64,000 nt of DNA. Source: Leucobacter massiliensis. GTDB lineage: Bacteria; Actinomycetota; Actinomycetes; Actinomycetales; Microbacteriaceae. Below the pieces are notes generated by a model, which was not told where the DNA came from, did no database searches, and saw only the letters and a program-made list of their open reading frames with translations. How positions within the stretch are numbered: position 1 is the stretch's first letter; every line of letters begins with the position of its first letter. The position numbers and the translations under genes are program-made. Where the stretch lies: contig NZ_MWZD01000014.1 of the NCBI RefSeq assembly GCF_002982315.1, positions 124,001 through 188,000 on the forward strand, read 5' to 3'. Positions 39,260 to 47,667 of this stretch are shown here, one piece after another.

Positions 39260-41059
39260 TCAATACTCCGTCGGCAGGGGCTGGTACTCGCCCGACGACG
39301 GCGGGATCTGGAAGGTGCGGATGGTCGCCTCGGCGGCATCGTGGAAGGCGCGCAGAGCGGCCTCGGGCCCGTCCCCCGCCTTGGCGTACGCGATCGATGC
39401 TACCGCGACGTACTGGGGGTCGTCGGCCGGGAAGATCCCCGCGAAGGAGTTCACGAAGTCGGTGCGGTAGAGGCCCGTGTTCGGGTCGACCTGCTCGGCG
39501 GTGCCGGTCTTGCCCGCGATGCGGTACCCGGGGATGGCGACGATGTCCTTGAACCAGGCCTCGTTCGCCACGGTCTCGAGCATCTGCACGAGCTGCTGCG
39601 CGGTCTCAGAGGAGACGGCCTGCACCGGCTCGCCGTGTTCGAGCACCTGCTCGTTCCCGTCCGCATCGGTGCAGCTGTGCACGAGGGCGGGCGGCACGCG
39701 CGTGCCGCCGTTCGCGAGCGCCTGGTACACCCCGGCGGTCTGCACGATCGTGGAGGAGAGCCCCTGCCCGAACATGGTGTTGTAGGAGGTCTGCCGGTCC
39801 CACTGCTCCGGCGGGTAGAGGAGCCCGCTGTCCTCGACCGGCATGCCGGCCTGGGTGGCGACGCCGATCCCGAAGCGTTGCAGGTAGTCGTAGCGGACCT
39901 GTTCGCTGAGCGCGCTGCCGAGCATCGAGGTGCCCACGTTCGAGGACTGGGTGAGGATCCCGGTCAGGGTCCACTGCATGGGCGGGTGGTTGAAGGAGTC
40001 GCCGAAGCGCACATTCGGCTCCGGCTCGAGGTAGTCGGGGGTGAGGTTCTGGCTCGTCGGGGTGGCGGCTCCCTGATCGATGAGCGCCGCGGCGGTGATC
40101 GCCTTGAACGTCGAGCCCGGTTCGTAGGGCGAGGTGAAGGAGCGCGCCTCGCGCTTGGCGGGGTCGGAGGCGTCGACGTCGTTGGGATCGACGGATCCGT
40201 CCTCGGCGACCGCGACGAGCTCTCCGGTCTTCGCGTTCATGATGACGAGCAGGCCCCAGTCGGCGATGCTGCGCTCCACCTGTTCGTTGATGGCCTGCTG
40301 TGCCTCCCACTGCAAGTCCCGGTCGATGGTGAGCTGGACGGTGCCGCCGTCGACGGCCTTCTTCTCGACGACCACGCTGCCCGGCAGGGCGACGCCGTCG
40401 GCTCCGCGCTCGTAGACCTCCGAGCCGTTCGTGCCGGTGAGGCACTCGTTCTGCGAGAGCTCGACCCCCGCCTGGGGCTCCTCGTCCTGGCCGGCGAAGC
40501 CGACGACGTTGCCGGCGACCGCCCCGTTGGGGTAGGTGCGCTCGTGCTGCGCCGTGAAGGTGAGCCAGCCGATGCCGAGCTTCTTCAGCTCGTTGAGCTG
40601 GGAGAGGTCGATGCCCCGCTTCACGTAGGCGAAGTCGGAGTTCTTGTCCTTCGCGTAGGCGTCGTCGACGATCTTCCGGATCTCCTCGGCGCTCTGGCCG
40701 GTCACCGCCCCGATCTCCGCGTAGGCCTGATCGGCGGTGACCTCCACGGTCGCAGCTCCCCCCCGTTCCGGGTCCGGACGCCAGAAGCGCCCGTTGTTGA
40801 GCTTCGCGTTCTTCGGCGAGAGCTGCACGTCGTAGCGCTCATCCGTGGTGGCGAGCACATTGCCGTCGCGGTCGACGATGTCTCCGCGGACGCTGAGGAT
40901 GTCCACGGGCACGGCCCGCTTGTCGCGGGCGTCGTCGTTGAGCGCCGAGGCGGAGACCACCTGCACGTCGACGAGCCGCACCAGGAAGACGAGGGCGGCG
41001 AGGATGACGATCGCGAGTGCGACCGTCCGTCGCAGTGAGGTTCCGCGCAGTCTCAGCAT
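39260..41059 (-). CDS. ftsI: Septal transpeptidase FtsI (penicillin-binding protein)
   Basis: 599 residues. A short cytoplasmic N-terminus, one membrane helix (about 12-32), a PBP dimerisation domain with RGDIVDRDGNVLATT, and a transpeptidase domain. Catalytic motifs: S316-T-F-K, S372-S-N and K517-T-G-T. It cross-links new septal wall with FtsW. ATG at 41059; 24 bp separate its stop from the murE start. The gap after ftsL is 40 bp. Confidence 0.95.
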   Translation of the reverse strand: MLRLRGTSLRRTVALAIVILAALVFLVRLVDVQVVSASALNDDARDKRAVPVDILSVRGDIVDRDGNVLATTDERYDVQLSPKNAKLNNGRFWRPDPERGGAATVEVTADQAYAEIGAVTGQSAEEIRKIVDDAYAKDKNSDFAYVKRGIDLSQLNELKKLGIGWLTFTAQHERTYPNGAVAGNVVGFAGQDEEPQAGVELSQNECLTGTNGSEVYERGADGVALPGSVVVEKKAVDGGTVQLTIDRDLQWEAQQAINEQVERSIADWGLLVIMNAKTGELVAVAEDGSVDPNDVDASDPAKREARSFTSPYEPGSTFKAITAAALIDQGAATPTSQNLTPDYLEPEPNVRFGDSFNHPPMQWTLTGILTQSSNVGTSMLGSALSEQVRYDYLQRFGIGVATQAGMPVEDSGLLYPPEQWDRQTSYNTMFGQGLSSTIVQTAGVYQALANGGTRVPPALVHSCTDADGNEQVLEHGEPVQAVSSETAQQLVQMLETVANEAWFKDIVAIPGYRIAGKTGTAEQVDPNTGLYRTDFVNSFAGIFPADDPQYVAVASIAYAKAGDGPEAALRAFHDAAEATIRTFQIPPSSGEYQPLPTEY

Positions 41060-41099
41060 CCGCTCTCCCTTCTCCCGATTCCCGAGGCGACGTTACCCC

Positions 41100-41711
41100 C
41101 TAGTGCGTCTCCGGGGCTGGCAGTTTGCCCTTCCACCGCACCGGGGCGGCGGCGGGGCCCTCCGCGGCGGCGGACTGGTTCCGTGAGACGAGGAGCCCGG
41201 CGGCGTCCACGACGGGCATCGACTCGAGCGTGGCGTTCGGGATGCGGTTGCCCTGCACTTCCGAGGTCGGCGAGTCGAGCGAGCCGAGGATCGCGCCGTC
41301 GCTCAGGCGCAGCGCGGCGGGGCGGGTGTTCTGCACCATCCCGAGCGCGGCGGCGTTCTCGGCGAGATTCTGCGGGGAGGAGAGCCGGTCGACGTTCTGC
41401 GAGAGCACGCGCTCCACCCGCGCGAGGTCGCGCTGCTCGATCTCCAGGGCGCGCGCCTCGTAGGCGCCCTGGGAGACGGCGATGCTGAGCCCCAGCTGCG
41501 TCGCGAGGATGGTGAGCACGACCCCGACCGCGAGCAGCGCGCCCGCGAGGGGGTTGTGCGCCGGGCGCCGGGCGCGGCGCGGCTCGGGTGGCGCCAGCCG
41601 GAGGTGGCGTTCGCCGGGCGGAGCTCCCGCCGGTGCCTGCGGGAGCGGGTGCGCGGCGGCGGCCCCGCGCAGGCTGTCGCGATCCACGTCGATGGGTACG
41701 GTGGAGCTCAT
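41100..41711 (-). CDS. ftsL: Division protein FtsL-like
   Basis: 203 residues, identified mainly by position between rsmH and ftsI. It has a disordered cytoplasmic N-terminus, one membrane helix (about 53-80, AGALLAVGVVLTILATQLGL), then a short coiled coil (IEQRDLARVERVLSQNVDRL) and a loose C-terminal tail. It should pair with a FtsB-like protein and link FtsQ to FtsW/FtsI. The sequence is weakly conserved in this family, so the name is by synteny and shape. Its ATG overlaps the rsmH stop (ATGA). Confidence 0.8.
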   Translation of the reverse strand: MSSTVPIDVDRDSLRGAAAAHPLPQAPAGAPPGERHLRLAPPEPRRARRPAHNPLAGALLAVGVVLTILATQLGLSIAVSQGAYEARALEIEQRDLARVERVLSQNVDRLSSPQNLAENAAALGMVQNTRPAALRLSDGAILGSLDSPTSEVQGNRIPNATLESMPVVDAAGLLVSRNQSAAAEGPAAAPVRWKGKLPAPETH

Positions 41712-42694
41712 CGCGCGTCCCTCACTCGTTCGGCGGCGCGCAGCCGCACCGGGATGGCCCGCGGGTTGCGGGATCGTTCCGCTTCGCTCGCGAGTTCGGC
41801 GCCGCGGGTGAGCAGGCGGAACTCGGGGCGGTGCTCGGGGAGTTCCACCGGCAGGCCGGGGGGCGCGGTGGAGCGGCTGCGCTGCGTCAGCTCCCGTTTC
41901 ACCAGGCGGTCCTCGAGCGACTGGTACGACATCACCACGGCTCGTCCTCCGACGCGCAGCAGCCCGAGCGCGGCGGGGATGGCCCGTTCGAGCACCGCCA
42001 GCTCGCCGTTGACCTCGATGCGCAGCGCCTGAAACACCCGCTTGGCGGGGTGGCGCTGGTCGCGCACCGCCGCCGGCGTCGCCTGCTGCAGCACGTCCAC
42101 GAGCTGCGCACTGCGCTCGATCGGCGCCTCGGCGCGGGCCGCGACGATGGCGCGCGCGTAGCGCGCGGCGAGCGGCTCCTCCCCGTAGCGTTCGAAGATC
42201 GCCCGCAGCCGCCCCTCGGGCGCGGTCGCGAGCACCTCGGCCGCGGTCTCGCCGCGGCTCTGGTCCATCCGCATGTCGAGGGGCGCGTCCTGCGCGTAGG
42301 CGAAGCCGCGATCCGCTGCGTCGAGCTGCAGGGAGGAGACCCCGAGGTCGAAGAGCACCCCGTCGATCCTCGGGAATCCCGCCGCGCGCACCGCCTCAGC
42401 GATCTCGTCGTAGACGGCGTGGACCCGCACGGCCCGCTCGCCGAAGCGCGCGAGCCGCATGCCCGCGAGTTCGAGCGCTTCGGTGTCGCGGTCGAGTCCG
42501 ACGACGGTGAGCGCGGGGAAGGCGGAGAGCATCGCCTCGCTGTGGCCGCCCATGCCGAGGGTGGCGTCGACGACCACCGGGTCGCGGCCGGAGTCCGCAG
42601 CCCGTTCGATGGCGGGAGCGAGCAGTTCGATGCAGCGTTCGAGCAGCACCGGTGTGTGCAGCGCGCTGGGATCTCTGGTCTCGTGCTGTGTCAT
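41708..42694 (-). CDS. rsmH: 16S rRNA (cytosine-1402 N4)-methyltransferase
   Basis: 328 residues. N-terminal PVLLERCIELL, the SAM loop VDATLGMGGHSEAML, GLDRDTEALELAG, FDLGVSSLQLDAADRGFAY with the conserved DLG region, and HPAKRVFQALRIEVNGEL. It modifies the P-site region of 16S rRNA. It follows mraZ by 12 bp and overlaps ftsL. Confidence 0.96.
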   Translation of the reverse strand: MTQHETRDPSALHTPVLLERCIELLAPAIERAADSGRDPVVVDATLGMGGHSEAMLSAFPALTVVGLDRDTEALELAGMRLARFGERAVRVHAVYDEIAEAVRAAGFPRIDGVLFDLGVSSLQLDAADRGFAYAQDAPLDMRMDQSRGETAAEVLATAPEGRLRAIFERYGEEPLAARYARAIVAARAEAPIERSAQLVDVLQQATPAAVRDQRHPAKRVFQALRIEVNGELAVLERAIPAALGLLRVGGRAVVMSYQSLEDRLVKRELTQRSRSTAPPGLPVELPEHRPEFRLLTRGAELASEAERSRNPRAIPVRLRAAERVRDAR

Positions 42695-42706
42695 GCGTTC
42701 GCCGGG

Positions 42707-43138
42707 CTAGAACATGCCCGGGATCACCTCCTCCTCGATGTCGGAGAAGGCGGACTCCTGCTCCGCCAGGTAGCGCTGCCAGGCCTCGGCGTCCCAGATC
42801 TCGGCGCGGAAACCTGCTCCGATGACGGCGAGTTCGCGGTCGAGGCCGGCGTACTCGCGCAGCGCCTGCGGGATGGTGACGCGGCTCTGCTTGTCCGGGG
42901 TCTCGGGGTGCGCGCCGGAGAGGAAGACGCGCAGGTAGTCGCGTGCCCGCTTGGACGCGACGGGGGCCTGCCGGATCTGCTCGTGCATGGCGGCGAACTC
43001 CCGCTCGCTGAAGACGTAGAGGCACCGCTCCTGGCCCCGGGTGATGACGAGCCCGTCGGCCAGCTCTTCACGGAATTTGGCGGGGAGGATGAGTCGGCCT
43101 TTCTCGTCGAGCCGGGGCGTGAAGGTACCGAGGAACAC
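42707..43138 (-). CDS. mraZ: Transcriptional regulator MraZ
   Basis: 143 residues, two AbrB/SpoVT-like repeats: [18 protein letters not shown] and the second [15 protein letters not shown]. It forms a ring-shaped oligomer that binds short direct repeats in the dcw promoter. GTG at 43138, with AGGAGG upstream. Four GTGGAG-type boxes with 10-bp phasing stand just before the gene, which is what autoregulation would need. Confidence 0.95.
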   Translation of the reverse strand: MFLGTFTPRLDEKGRLILPAKFREELADGLVITRGQERCLYVFSEREFAAMHEQIRQAPVASKRARDYLRVFLSGAHPETPDKQSRVTIPQALREYAGLDRELAVIGAGFRAEIWDAEAWQRYLAEQESAFSDIEEEVIPGMF

Positions 43139-43169
43139 GGCGCCCTCCTCTCCACGACTCGTCAGTGGA

Positions 43170-43215
43170 CCCCACCTTACTCCACTTTCCTCCACCAGAA
43201 CGGCTCGCGCCTCCA
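43170..43215 (-). promoter_or_regulatory. MraZ boxes upstream of mraZ
   Basis: On the reverse strand GTGGAG/GTGGGG boxes start (plus coordinates) at 43170, 43180, 43190 and 43210. The first three are exactly 10 bp apart and the fourth is 20 bp further, on the same helical face. Known MraZ operators are direct TGGGN-like repeats with 10-bp spacing. Confidence 0.75.
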
Positions 43216-43389
43216 CTTTTTGCCACGAGCCCGGCGTTTCCGCGCGATTCCGGCGCCCGCACCACGAATCCGGAGCCGCCGACACAGCCGGGCCACGGCC
43301 CGGGCGCGCCGTCCGCCACCGCCGGATGACGGGATTCACGCGGCACTCGGCGAGTCACGGGATGCGCCGCACGCTCCCCCAGCGCATCG

Positions 43390-43405
43390 GTGGAGCAAAG
43401 TGGAG
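43390..43405 (+). promoter_or_regulatory. Second, inverted pair of MraZ-like boxes
   Basis: GTGGAG at 43390-43395 and 43400-43405, 10 bp apart, in the orientation opposite to the mraZ-proximal group and about 175-220 bp from it. The spacing is the same. It may be an extra MraZ site allowing looping. The whole 43139-43510 stretch otherwise has no gene: it holds these boxes, presumably the dcw promoter, and the terminator at 43452. Confidence 0.45.
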
Positions 43406-43451
43406 GAATCCCGGGGCGGCGGGCCCGTCCCACTCCCGACAGACACAAAAA

Positions 43452-43482
43452 ACGGGGGCCGCGGAAACCCGCGACCCCCGTT
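43452..43482 (-). terminator. Terminator of the DUF3040 gene
   Basis: CGGGGG (43453-43458) pairs with CCCCCG (43475-43480), and GCGG with CCGC inside. On the reverse strand it is followed by a run of T (plus-strand A at 43447-43452). A true intrinsic terminator for reverse-strand transcription coming from 43511-43894, insulating the dcw promoter. Confidence 0.85.
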
Positions 43483-43510
43483 CGGAGATCAGAACACCAG
43501 CGCTCGCTAG

Positions 43511-43894
43511 CTAGCGCTCGCCTCCCATGCGCTCGTCCCAGCGCCGCTCCATGCGCTCGCTCAAGGACTCCCGTCCGGCACGATCGTGCGCGCCGCCCTT
43601 CGGCTCATCCGGCAGCCTGGGCTCGGCGTCCGGCTCGGATCCTCGCGCGAACATCAGCATCACGCCGCCCAGCATGACGGCGAAGCCGATGAGCCCGAGC
43701 CACAGCTGCTGCGCAGCCACGCCGCCCACGAGCACGCCGATCCCGACGAGGACCACGATGATGCCGAGGACCAGCGAGCGGTAGTTGAGACGACGCCGGT
43801 GACCCGGAGCGGTCTGCATCACGTCGGCCTCGCTCTGATAGAAGCCCCGCTCCATCTCGTCAAGCAGCCGCTGCTCGCGTTCTGACAGCGCCAT
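43511..43894 (-). CDS. DUF3040 small membrane protein
   Basis: 127 residues. The N-terminus MALSEREQRLLDEMERGFYQ is the DUF3040 signature. Two membrane segments (about 40-80) are followed by a charged, Arg/Glu-rich tail. DUF3040 genes are found next to mraZ or dnaE-type loci in many actinobacteria. Function unknown; a role in cell-envelope or division is a guess from position. It is separated from the dcw promoter by a terminator. Divergent from the polyprenyl synthase. Confidence 0.9.
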   Translation of the reverse strand: MALSEREQRLLDEMERGFYQSEADVMQTAPGHRRRLNYRSLVLGIIVVLVGIGVLVGGVAAQQLWLGLIGFAVMLGGVMLMFARGSEPDAEPRLPDEPKGGAHDRAGRESLSERMERRWDERMGGER

Positions 43895-43983
43895 GACGAT
43901 CCTCCCGCAGTTGTCCGTCCCGAAGGCGGTGATCCCTTCGTATCCTTCAGTCTACGTCTCCGGCCCGCCGATAGGCTAGTCGG

Positions 43984-45084
43984 GTGCATGAAACGACTCG
44001 ACTCGCAGGGCTTATTCAGGAGCGGATCGCGGACACGATCGACCGTCACCGCCGGGCCCTCCAGCCGCTCGGGCCAGACGCCTCGCCCCTCCTCGACGAA
44101 GCTCTCACCTTCCTCGCCGGGGGAAAGCGCTTCCGCGCGCAGTTCGCTGCGCTCGGCTACCGGGCCGTGCGGCCGCTGAACCTCGACGAGCGCGTCGGAA
44201 CCGAGCTCGGAGCGGTGCTCGACGCGGCCTGCGGGCTCGAGCTCTTCCACGCGGCGGCGCTGATCCACGACGACGTGATCGACCGCTCCGACACCCGCCG
44301 AGGACGCCCCTCCGTGCACCGGCTCTTCGAGGCCGGGCACCGAGAGCGTCACTGGCGCGGCGCCTCAGACCACTTCGGACTCGCCGGGGCGATCCTGCTC
44401 GGCGACCTCCTCCAGTCCTGGGCCGACGAGCTGCTGCAGGCCGCCTGCGACGCCCTGCCCGACAGGAGCGCCGCGGCGCGCGCACGCGAGCACTTCAACC
44501 GCATGCGCAGCGAGGTCGCGGTCGGACAGTACCTCGATGTGCTCGAAGAGCAGATCCCGGGCTTCGCGGAGCACGCCGAGCAGCTGGAGCGCTCGACCCG
44601 CGTGCTCGTCTACAAGTCGGCGAAGTACAGCGTCGAGGCTCCGCTGCTCATCGGAGCAGCGCTCGCGGGCGCAGACGAGGCCCAGGAGGACGCCCTCGCC
44701 TCATTCGGCCTCCCGGTGGGGGTCGCCTTCCAGCTCCGCGACGACCTGCTCGGCGTCTTCGGGGACGCGGAGCTCACCGGCAAGCCCATCGGCGACGACC
44801 TCGCCGAGGGCAAGCGCACCGTGCTCGTCACCCTCACCCGAGAGCGGCTGCCCGCCACCCAGCGGCGGATCTTCGACGATCTGCTCGGCACCGATCTCGA
44901 CCGCGAGCAGGTCGCCATCCTGCAGCGCACGATCCGGGAAAGCGGCGCGGTCGAACGCGTCGAAGAGATGATCGCCCGGAACGTGGACCGCGCGACGGGA
45001 GCGCTGCAGGGCGCCCCGGTGCGGGCGGAAGCGGCAGCGGCTCTGAGCGGCCTCGCGGAGCGGGCGGCCCGACGCAGTTTCTGA
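43984..45084 (+). CDS. Polyprenyl diphosphate synthase (short/medium chain)
   Basis: 366 residues. It condenses isopentenyl diphosphate with an allylic diphosphate. GGKRFRAQ, first Asp-rich motif HDDVIDRSD, KSAKYSVEAPLLIGAA, and second motif FQLRDDLLGVFGD are all present. The two residues before DDxxD are Ile-His, without bulky aromatics that would restrict the chain to C15, so geranylgeranyl diphosphate or a similar product is likely; this is inference. A TAGGCT -10 ends 6 bases before the GTG start, so the mRNA is probably leaderless. Its position before the Rv2175c-like gene recalls idsA2 of Mycobacterium. Confidence 0.9.
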   Translation: MHETTRLAGLIQERIADTIDRHRRALQPLGPDASPLLDEALTFLAGGKRFRAQFAALGYRAVRPLNLDERVGTELGAVLDAACGLELFHAAALIHDDVIDRSDTRRGRPSVHRLFEAGHRERHWRGASDHFGLAGAILLGDLLQSWADELLQAACDALPDRSAAARAREHFNRMRSEVAVGQYLDVLEEQIPGFAEHAEQLERSTRVLVYKSAKYSVEAPLLIGAALAGADEAQEDALASFGLPVGVAFQLRDDLLGVFGDAELTGKPIGDDLAEGKRTVLVTLTRERLPATQRRIFDDLLGTDLDREQVAILQRTIRESGAVERVEEMIARNVDRATGALQGAPVRAEAAAALSGLAERAARRSF

Positions 45085-45155
45085 GGCGCGCGGGCGGGCT
45101 CACGGTGCCCGCGGGTAGCTGCGGGCGCAGGCCTGCTCCGCGGAGCCGCGGGATC

Positions 45156-45503
45156 CTAGAAGGCGAGTGCCTGCGTTGCGCGGCGCACCGAGCTCTTCCG
45201 TCCCCCGCGCAGCGCGGCGATCGGCCGCTCACCGAGCTCCTCATTGTGGGCGAGCAGCCAGGACACGGCCTCGTCCTCGGCGAAGCCCGCATCGAGCAGC
45301 ACCAGCAGCGTGCCGCGCAGCGGCGGCAGCGGATGCCCGTCGACGATGAACTCGGCGGGCACTTTGAGCACGCCCTCGTGGCGGATGGCCGCGAGCTGGT
45401 GGTCCTCGATCAGGCGGTGGATCTTCCCCGGGGCGAGTCCCAGCTCGTCCACGAGCTCGGGGACCGTGAGCAGGGGTGTATCGGGTGCAATGTTCTCGGG
45501 CAC
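45156..45503 (-). CDS. Rv2175c-family DNA-binding protein
   Basis: 115 residues. A winged-helix N-terminal part (LLTVPELVDELGLAPGKIHRL) and the C-terminal Rv2175c domain (LRGTLLVLLDAGFAEDEAVSWL). In Mycobacterium tuberculosis, Rv2175c binds DNA and is a substrate of the kinase PknL coded next to it. Here a PASTA kinase gene is divergent, 94 bp away, the same pairing. The N-terminal Thr residues could be phosphorylation sites. Regulated genes unknown. Confidence 0.88.
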   Translation of the reverse strand: MPENIAPDTPLLTVPELVDELGLAPGKIHRLIEDHQLAAIRHEGVLKVPAEFIVDGHPLPPLRGTLLVLLDAGFAEDEAVSWLLAHNEELGERPIAALRGGRKSSVRRATQALAF

Positions 45504-45597
45504 GTCTCAACTCTGCCAGCGACGAGTCGCGATCGCAATCTGCGGGTGCGCGGCGCGGATCGGACGATTCACCGCACCCGTTCCGTAGACTCTCGTC

Positions 45598-47523
45598 GTG
45601 ACCTCTGCGCCTCCGGACCCGCTGATCGGGCAAACGCTCGACGGGCGATACGCCATCCGCTCGCGCATCGCGCGGGGCGGCATGGCGATGGTCTACCTCG
45701 CGAACGACCTGAGGCTCGAACGCCGGGTCGCGGTGAAGGTGATGCACGAGCACCTCGCGGAGGACGAGAACTTTACGCGGCGCTTCGAGCAGGAGGCCCG
45801 CAGCGCCGCGCGGCTCTCGCATCCGAACCTCGTCAACGTGTTCGACCAGGGGCACGACGCCGGGCGCACCTACCTCGTCATGGAGTACCTGCCCGGCATC
45901 ACCCTGCGCGACCTCCTCAAGCAGCAGCGCCGTCTCACCGCCGAGCAGACCCTCGAGATCGGGGAAGCGATCCTCTCGGGCCTCGCTGCGGCGCACCACG
46001 CCGGCATCGTCCACCGCGATCTCAAACCCGAGAACGTCCTGCTCGCCGACGACGGGCGCATCAAGCTCGGAGACTTCGGCCTCGCGCGTGCCGTCAGCGC
46101 GAACACCACCACCGGCCAGGCGCTCCTCGGCACGATCGCATACCTCTCCCCCGAACTCGTGACGCGCGGGGTCGCCGACGCTCGCAGCGACCTCTACGCC
46201 TTCGGGATCATGGTCTACGAGATGCTGACGGGCGCGCAGCCCTTCACCGGCGACCAGCCGATGCAGATCGCCTACCAGCACGCGCACTCGGAGGTGCCGC
46301 TGCCGTCCCAGGCGAGCGGCGAGGCGACGCCCGAGCTCGACGAGCTCGTGCGCTGGACCACGCAGCGCGACCCGGAGCAGCGACCGCTCAACGCGGGCGA
46401 AGCCCTCGACTACCTGAGACCCCTGCGCCGCGGCCTCGCCCCCGCCACCGCGACGCGCGTGCTGCCCGAGCTCTCCGGGGCCGCCACGCCTGCCACGGCC
46501 GTGCTCGACGACGCACAGCGGAGCCTCCTCGCCGCAGGCGACGGCGAGGAGCGCGAAGCGGAGACCGCCGATCCGCCCGCCTCGCCGCTCGAGGCGGCCG
46601 CGAGCGCGGAGCGTGCGCGTCGGCGGCGCGGCAGGATCACGGCCGCCGTGCTGGTGCTGCTGCTCGTGCTCGCCGGCGGAACCGGGTGGTGGTTCGGACA
46701 GGGTCCGGGCTCGCGGGTCACCGTGCCGGACGTCGCCGGCGAGGAGATGGCGGCCGCCCAGGCCCTGCTGGAGGAGCGCGAGCTGGTCGTCACCCCCACT
46801 GAGTGCGCGAGCCTGGAGGTGCCGGCGGGACGGGCCGTGAGCACCGAGCCGGCGGCGGGCGCCCGCCTCGACCGCGGAAGCGCCGTGCAGCTGTGCCAGT
46901 CGACGGGCCCGCGCCAGCTGCCCGTGCCGACGCTCGTCGGGCTCGCCCGGCCACAGGTCGAGGAGAAGATCCGCGATGCGGGTTTCAGCTTCGGCACGGT
47001 GCTCGAGGAGCGCTTCGACGACGCCGAGAAGGGCACGGTGCTCGCGGCGCTCGGCGAGGACGGCGAGGCGCTGGGCGACAGCTACCCCGAGCAGGGCAGG
47101 ATCGACCTGATCGTCTCCGCCGGTGCGATCCCGCAGGTCGCCGGCATGACCGCCGAGGAGGCGACGCGCGCCCTCGAGAGAGCCGGCCTGCGGGTCGACC
47201 CCTCCCTGGGCGCGGAAGCCCACGACCCCGAAGTGCCCAAAGGCAGCGTCATCGCCCTCCTCACCTCGACGGATCCGGTTCGCCCCGGCGATCCCGTCGG
47301 CCTCAACGTCTCTCTCGGGCCCGAGCTGTTCGAGATCCCGAGCGTCGCCGGGATGCCGCTGCAGGACGCGATGAACACGCTCTCGGCCGCAGGCTTCGCG
47401 CCGTCCACCCTCGTGCCGGAGGCACTGCGCGGTTTCGCCGAGGCGACCGGGACGGAGCCCGCCGCCGGCGAGCGCGTGCCTGCGGGCACCGAGATCCTCG
47501 TCCGCAGCACCATTCGTCTCTGA
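45598..47523 (+). CDS. pknL: Ser/Thr protein kinase with four PASTA domains
   Basis: 641 residues. Kinase domain (about 14-280): K47 (VAVKVM), HRDLKPEN at 139-146, DFG at 159-161, and activation loop with several Thr. A membrane helix is near 347-364. Four extracellular PASTA repeats follow from about 373 (VTVPDVAGEEM, PVPTLVGLAR, IPQVAGMTAEE, EIPSVAGMPLQD). It probably senses wall fragments or lipid II and phosphorylates division and metabolic targets. Mycobacterial PknL lacks PASTA, so the name is by position next to the Rv2175c-like gene, and PknB-type is possible. TAGACT is 6 bases before the GTG start: leaderless. Confidence 0.9.
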   Translation: MTSAPPDPLIGQTLDGRYAIRSRIARGGMAMVYLANDLRLERRVAVKVMHEHLAEDENFTRRFEQEARSAARLSHPNLVNVFDQGHDAGRTYLVMEYLPGITLRDLLKQQRRLTAEQTLEIGEAILSGLAAAHHAGIVHRDLKPENVLLADDGRIKLGDFGLARAVSANTTTGQALLGTIAYLSPELVTRGVADARSDLYAFGIMVYEMLTGAQPFTGDQPMQIAYQHAHSEVPLPSQASGEATPELDELVRWTTQRDPEQRPLNAGEALDYLRPLRRGLAPATATRVLPELSGAATPATAVLDDAQRSLLAAGDGEEREAETADPPASPLEAAASAERARRRRGRITAAVLVLLLVLAGGTGWWFGQGPGSRVTVPDVAGEEMAAAQALLEERELVVTPTECASLEVPAGRAVSTEPAAGARLDRGSAVQLCQSTGPRQLPVPTLVGLARPQVEEKIRDAGFSFGTVLEERFDDAEKGTVLAALGEDGEALGDSYPEQGRIDLIVSAGAIPQVAGMTAEEATRALERAGLRVDPSLGAEAHDPEVPKGSVIALLTSTDPVRPGDPVGLNVSLGPELFEIPSVAGMPLQDAMNTLSAAGFAPSTLVPEALRGFAEATGTEPAAGERVPAGTEILVRSTIRL

Positions 47524-47618
47524 GGGGCCTGCGCCGCCGCTCCCCCTCCCCCTCCCGATCCTGCTCCTGCTCGGGCGAGGAGCCGCTGAGGCGCCGCGCC
47601 GCCGGCCGGGCGGAACGG

Positions 47619-47656
47619 CAGCGGCCCCGGCCCCCGCAGGGGAACCGGGGCCGCTG
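47619..47656. terminator. Bidirectional terminator hairpin
   Basis: CAGCGGCCCCGG (47619-47630) and its exact reverse complement (47645-47656) with a loop that can itself pair CCCC/GGGG. It lies between the convergent kinase and aroG genes. No T-run. Confidence 0.75.
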
Positions 47657-47667
47657 ACGGGCACGAC

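Noticed and set aside
45241-47664. A reverse-strand frame of 807 codons under the kinase gene
   Set aside because: Antisense shadow; the forward frame has complete kinase and PASTA motifs.
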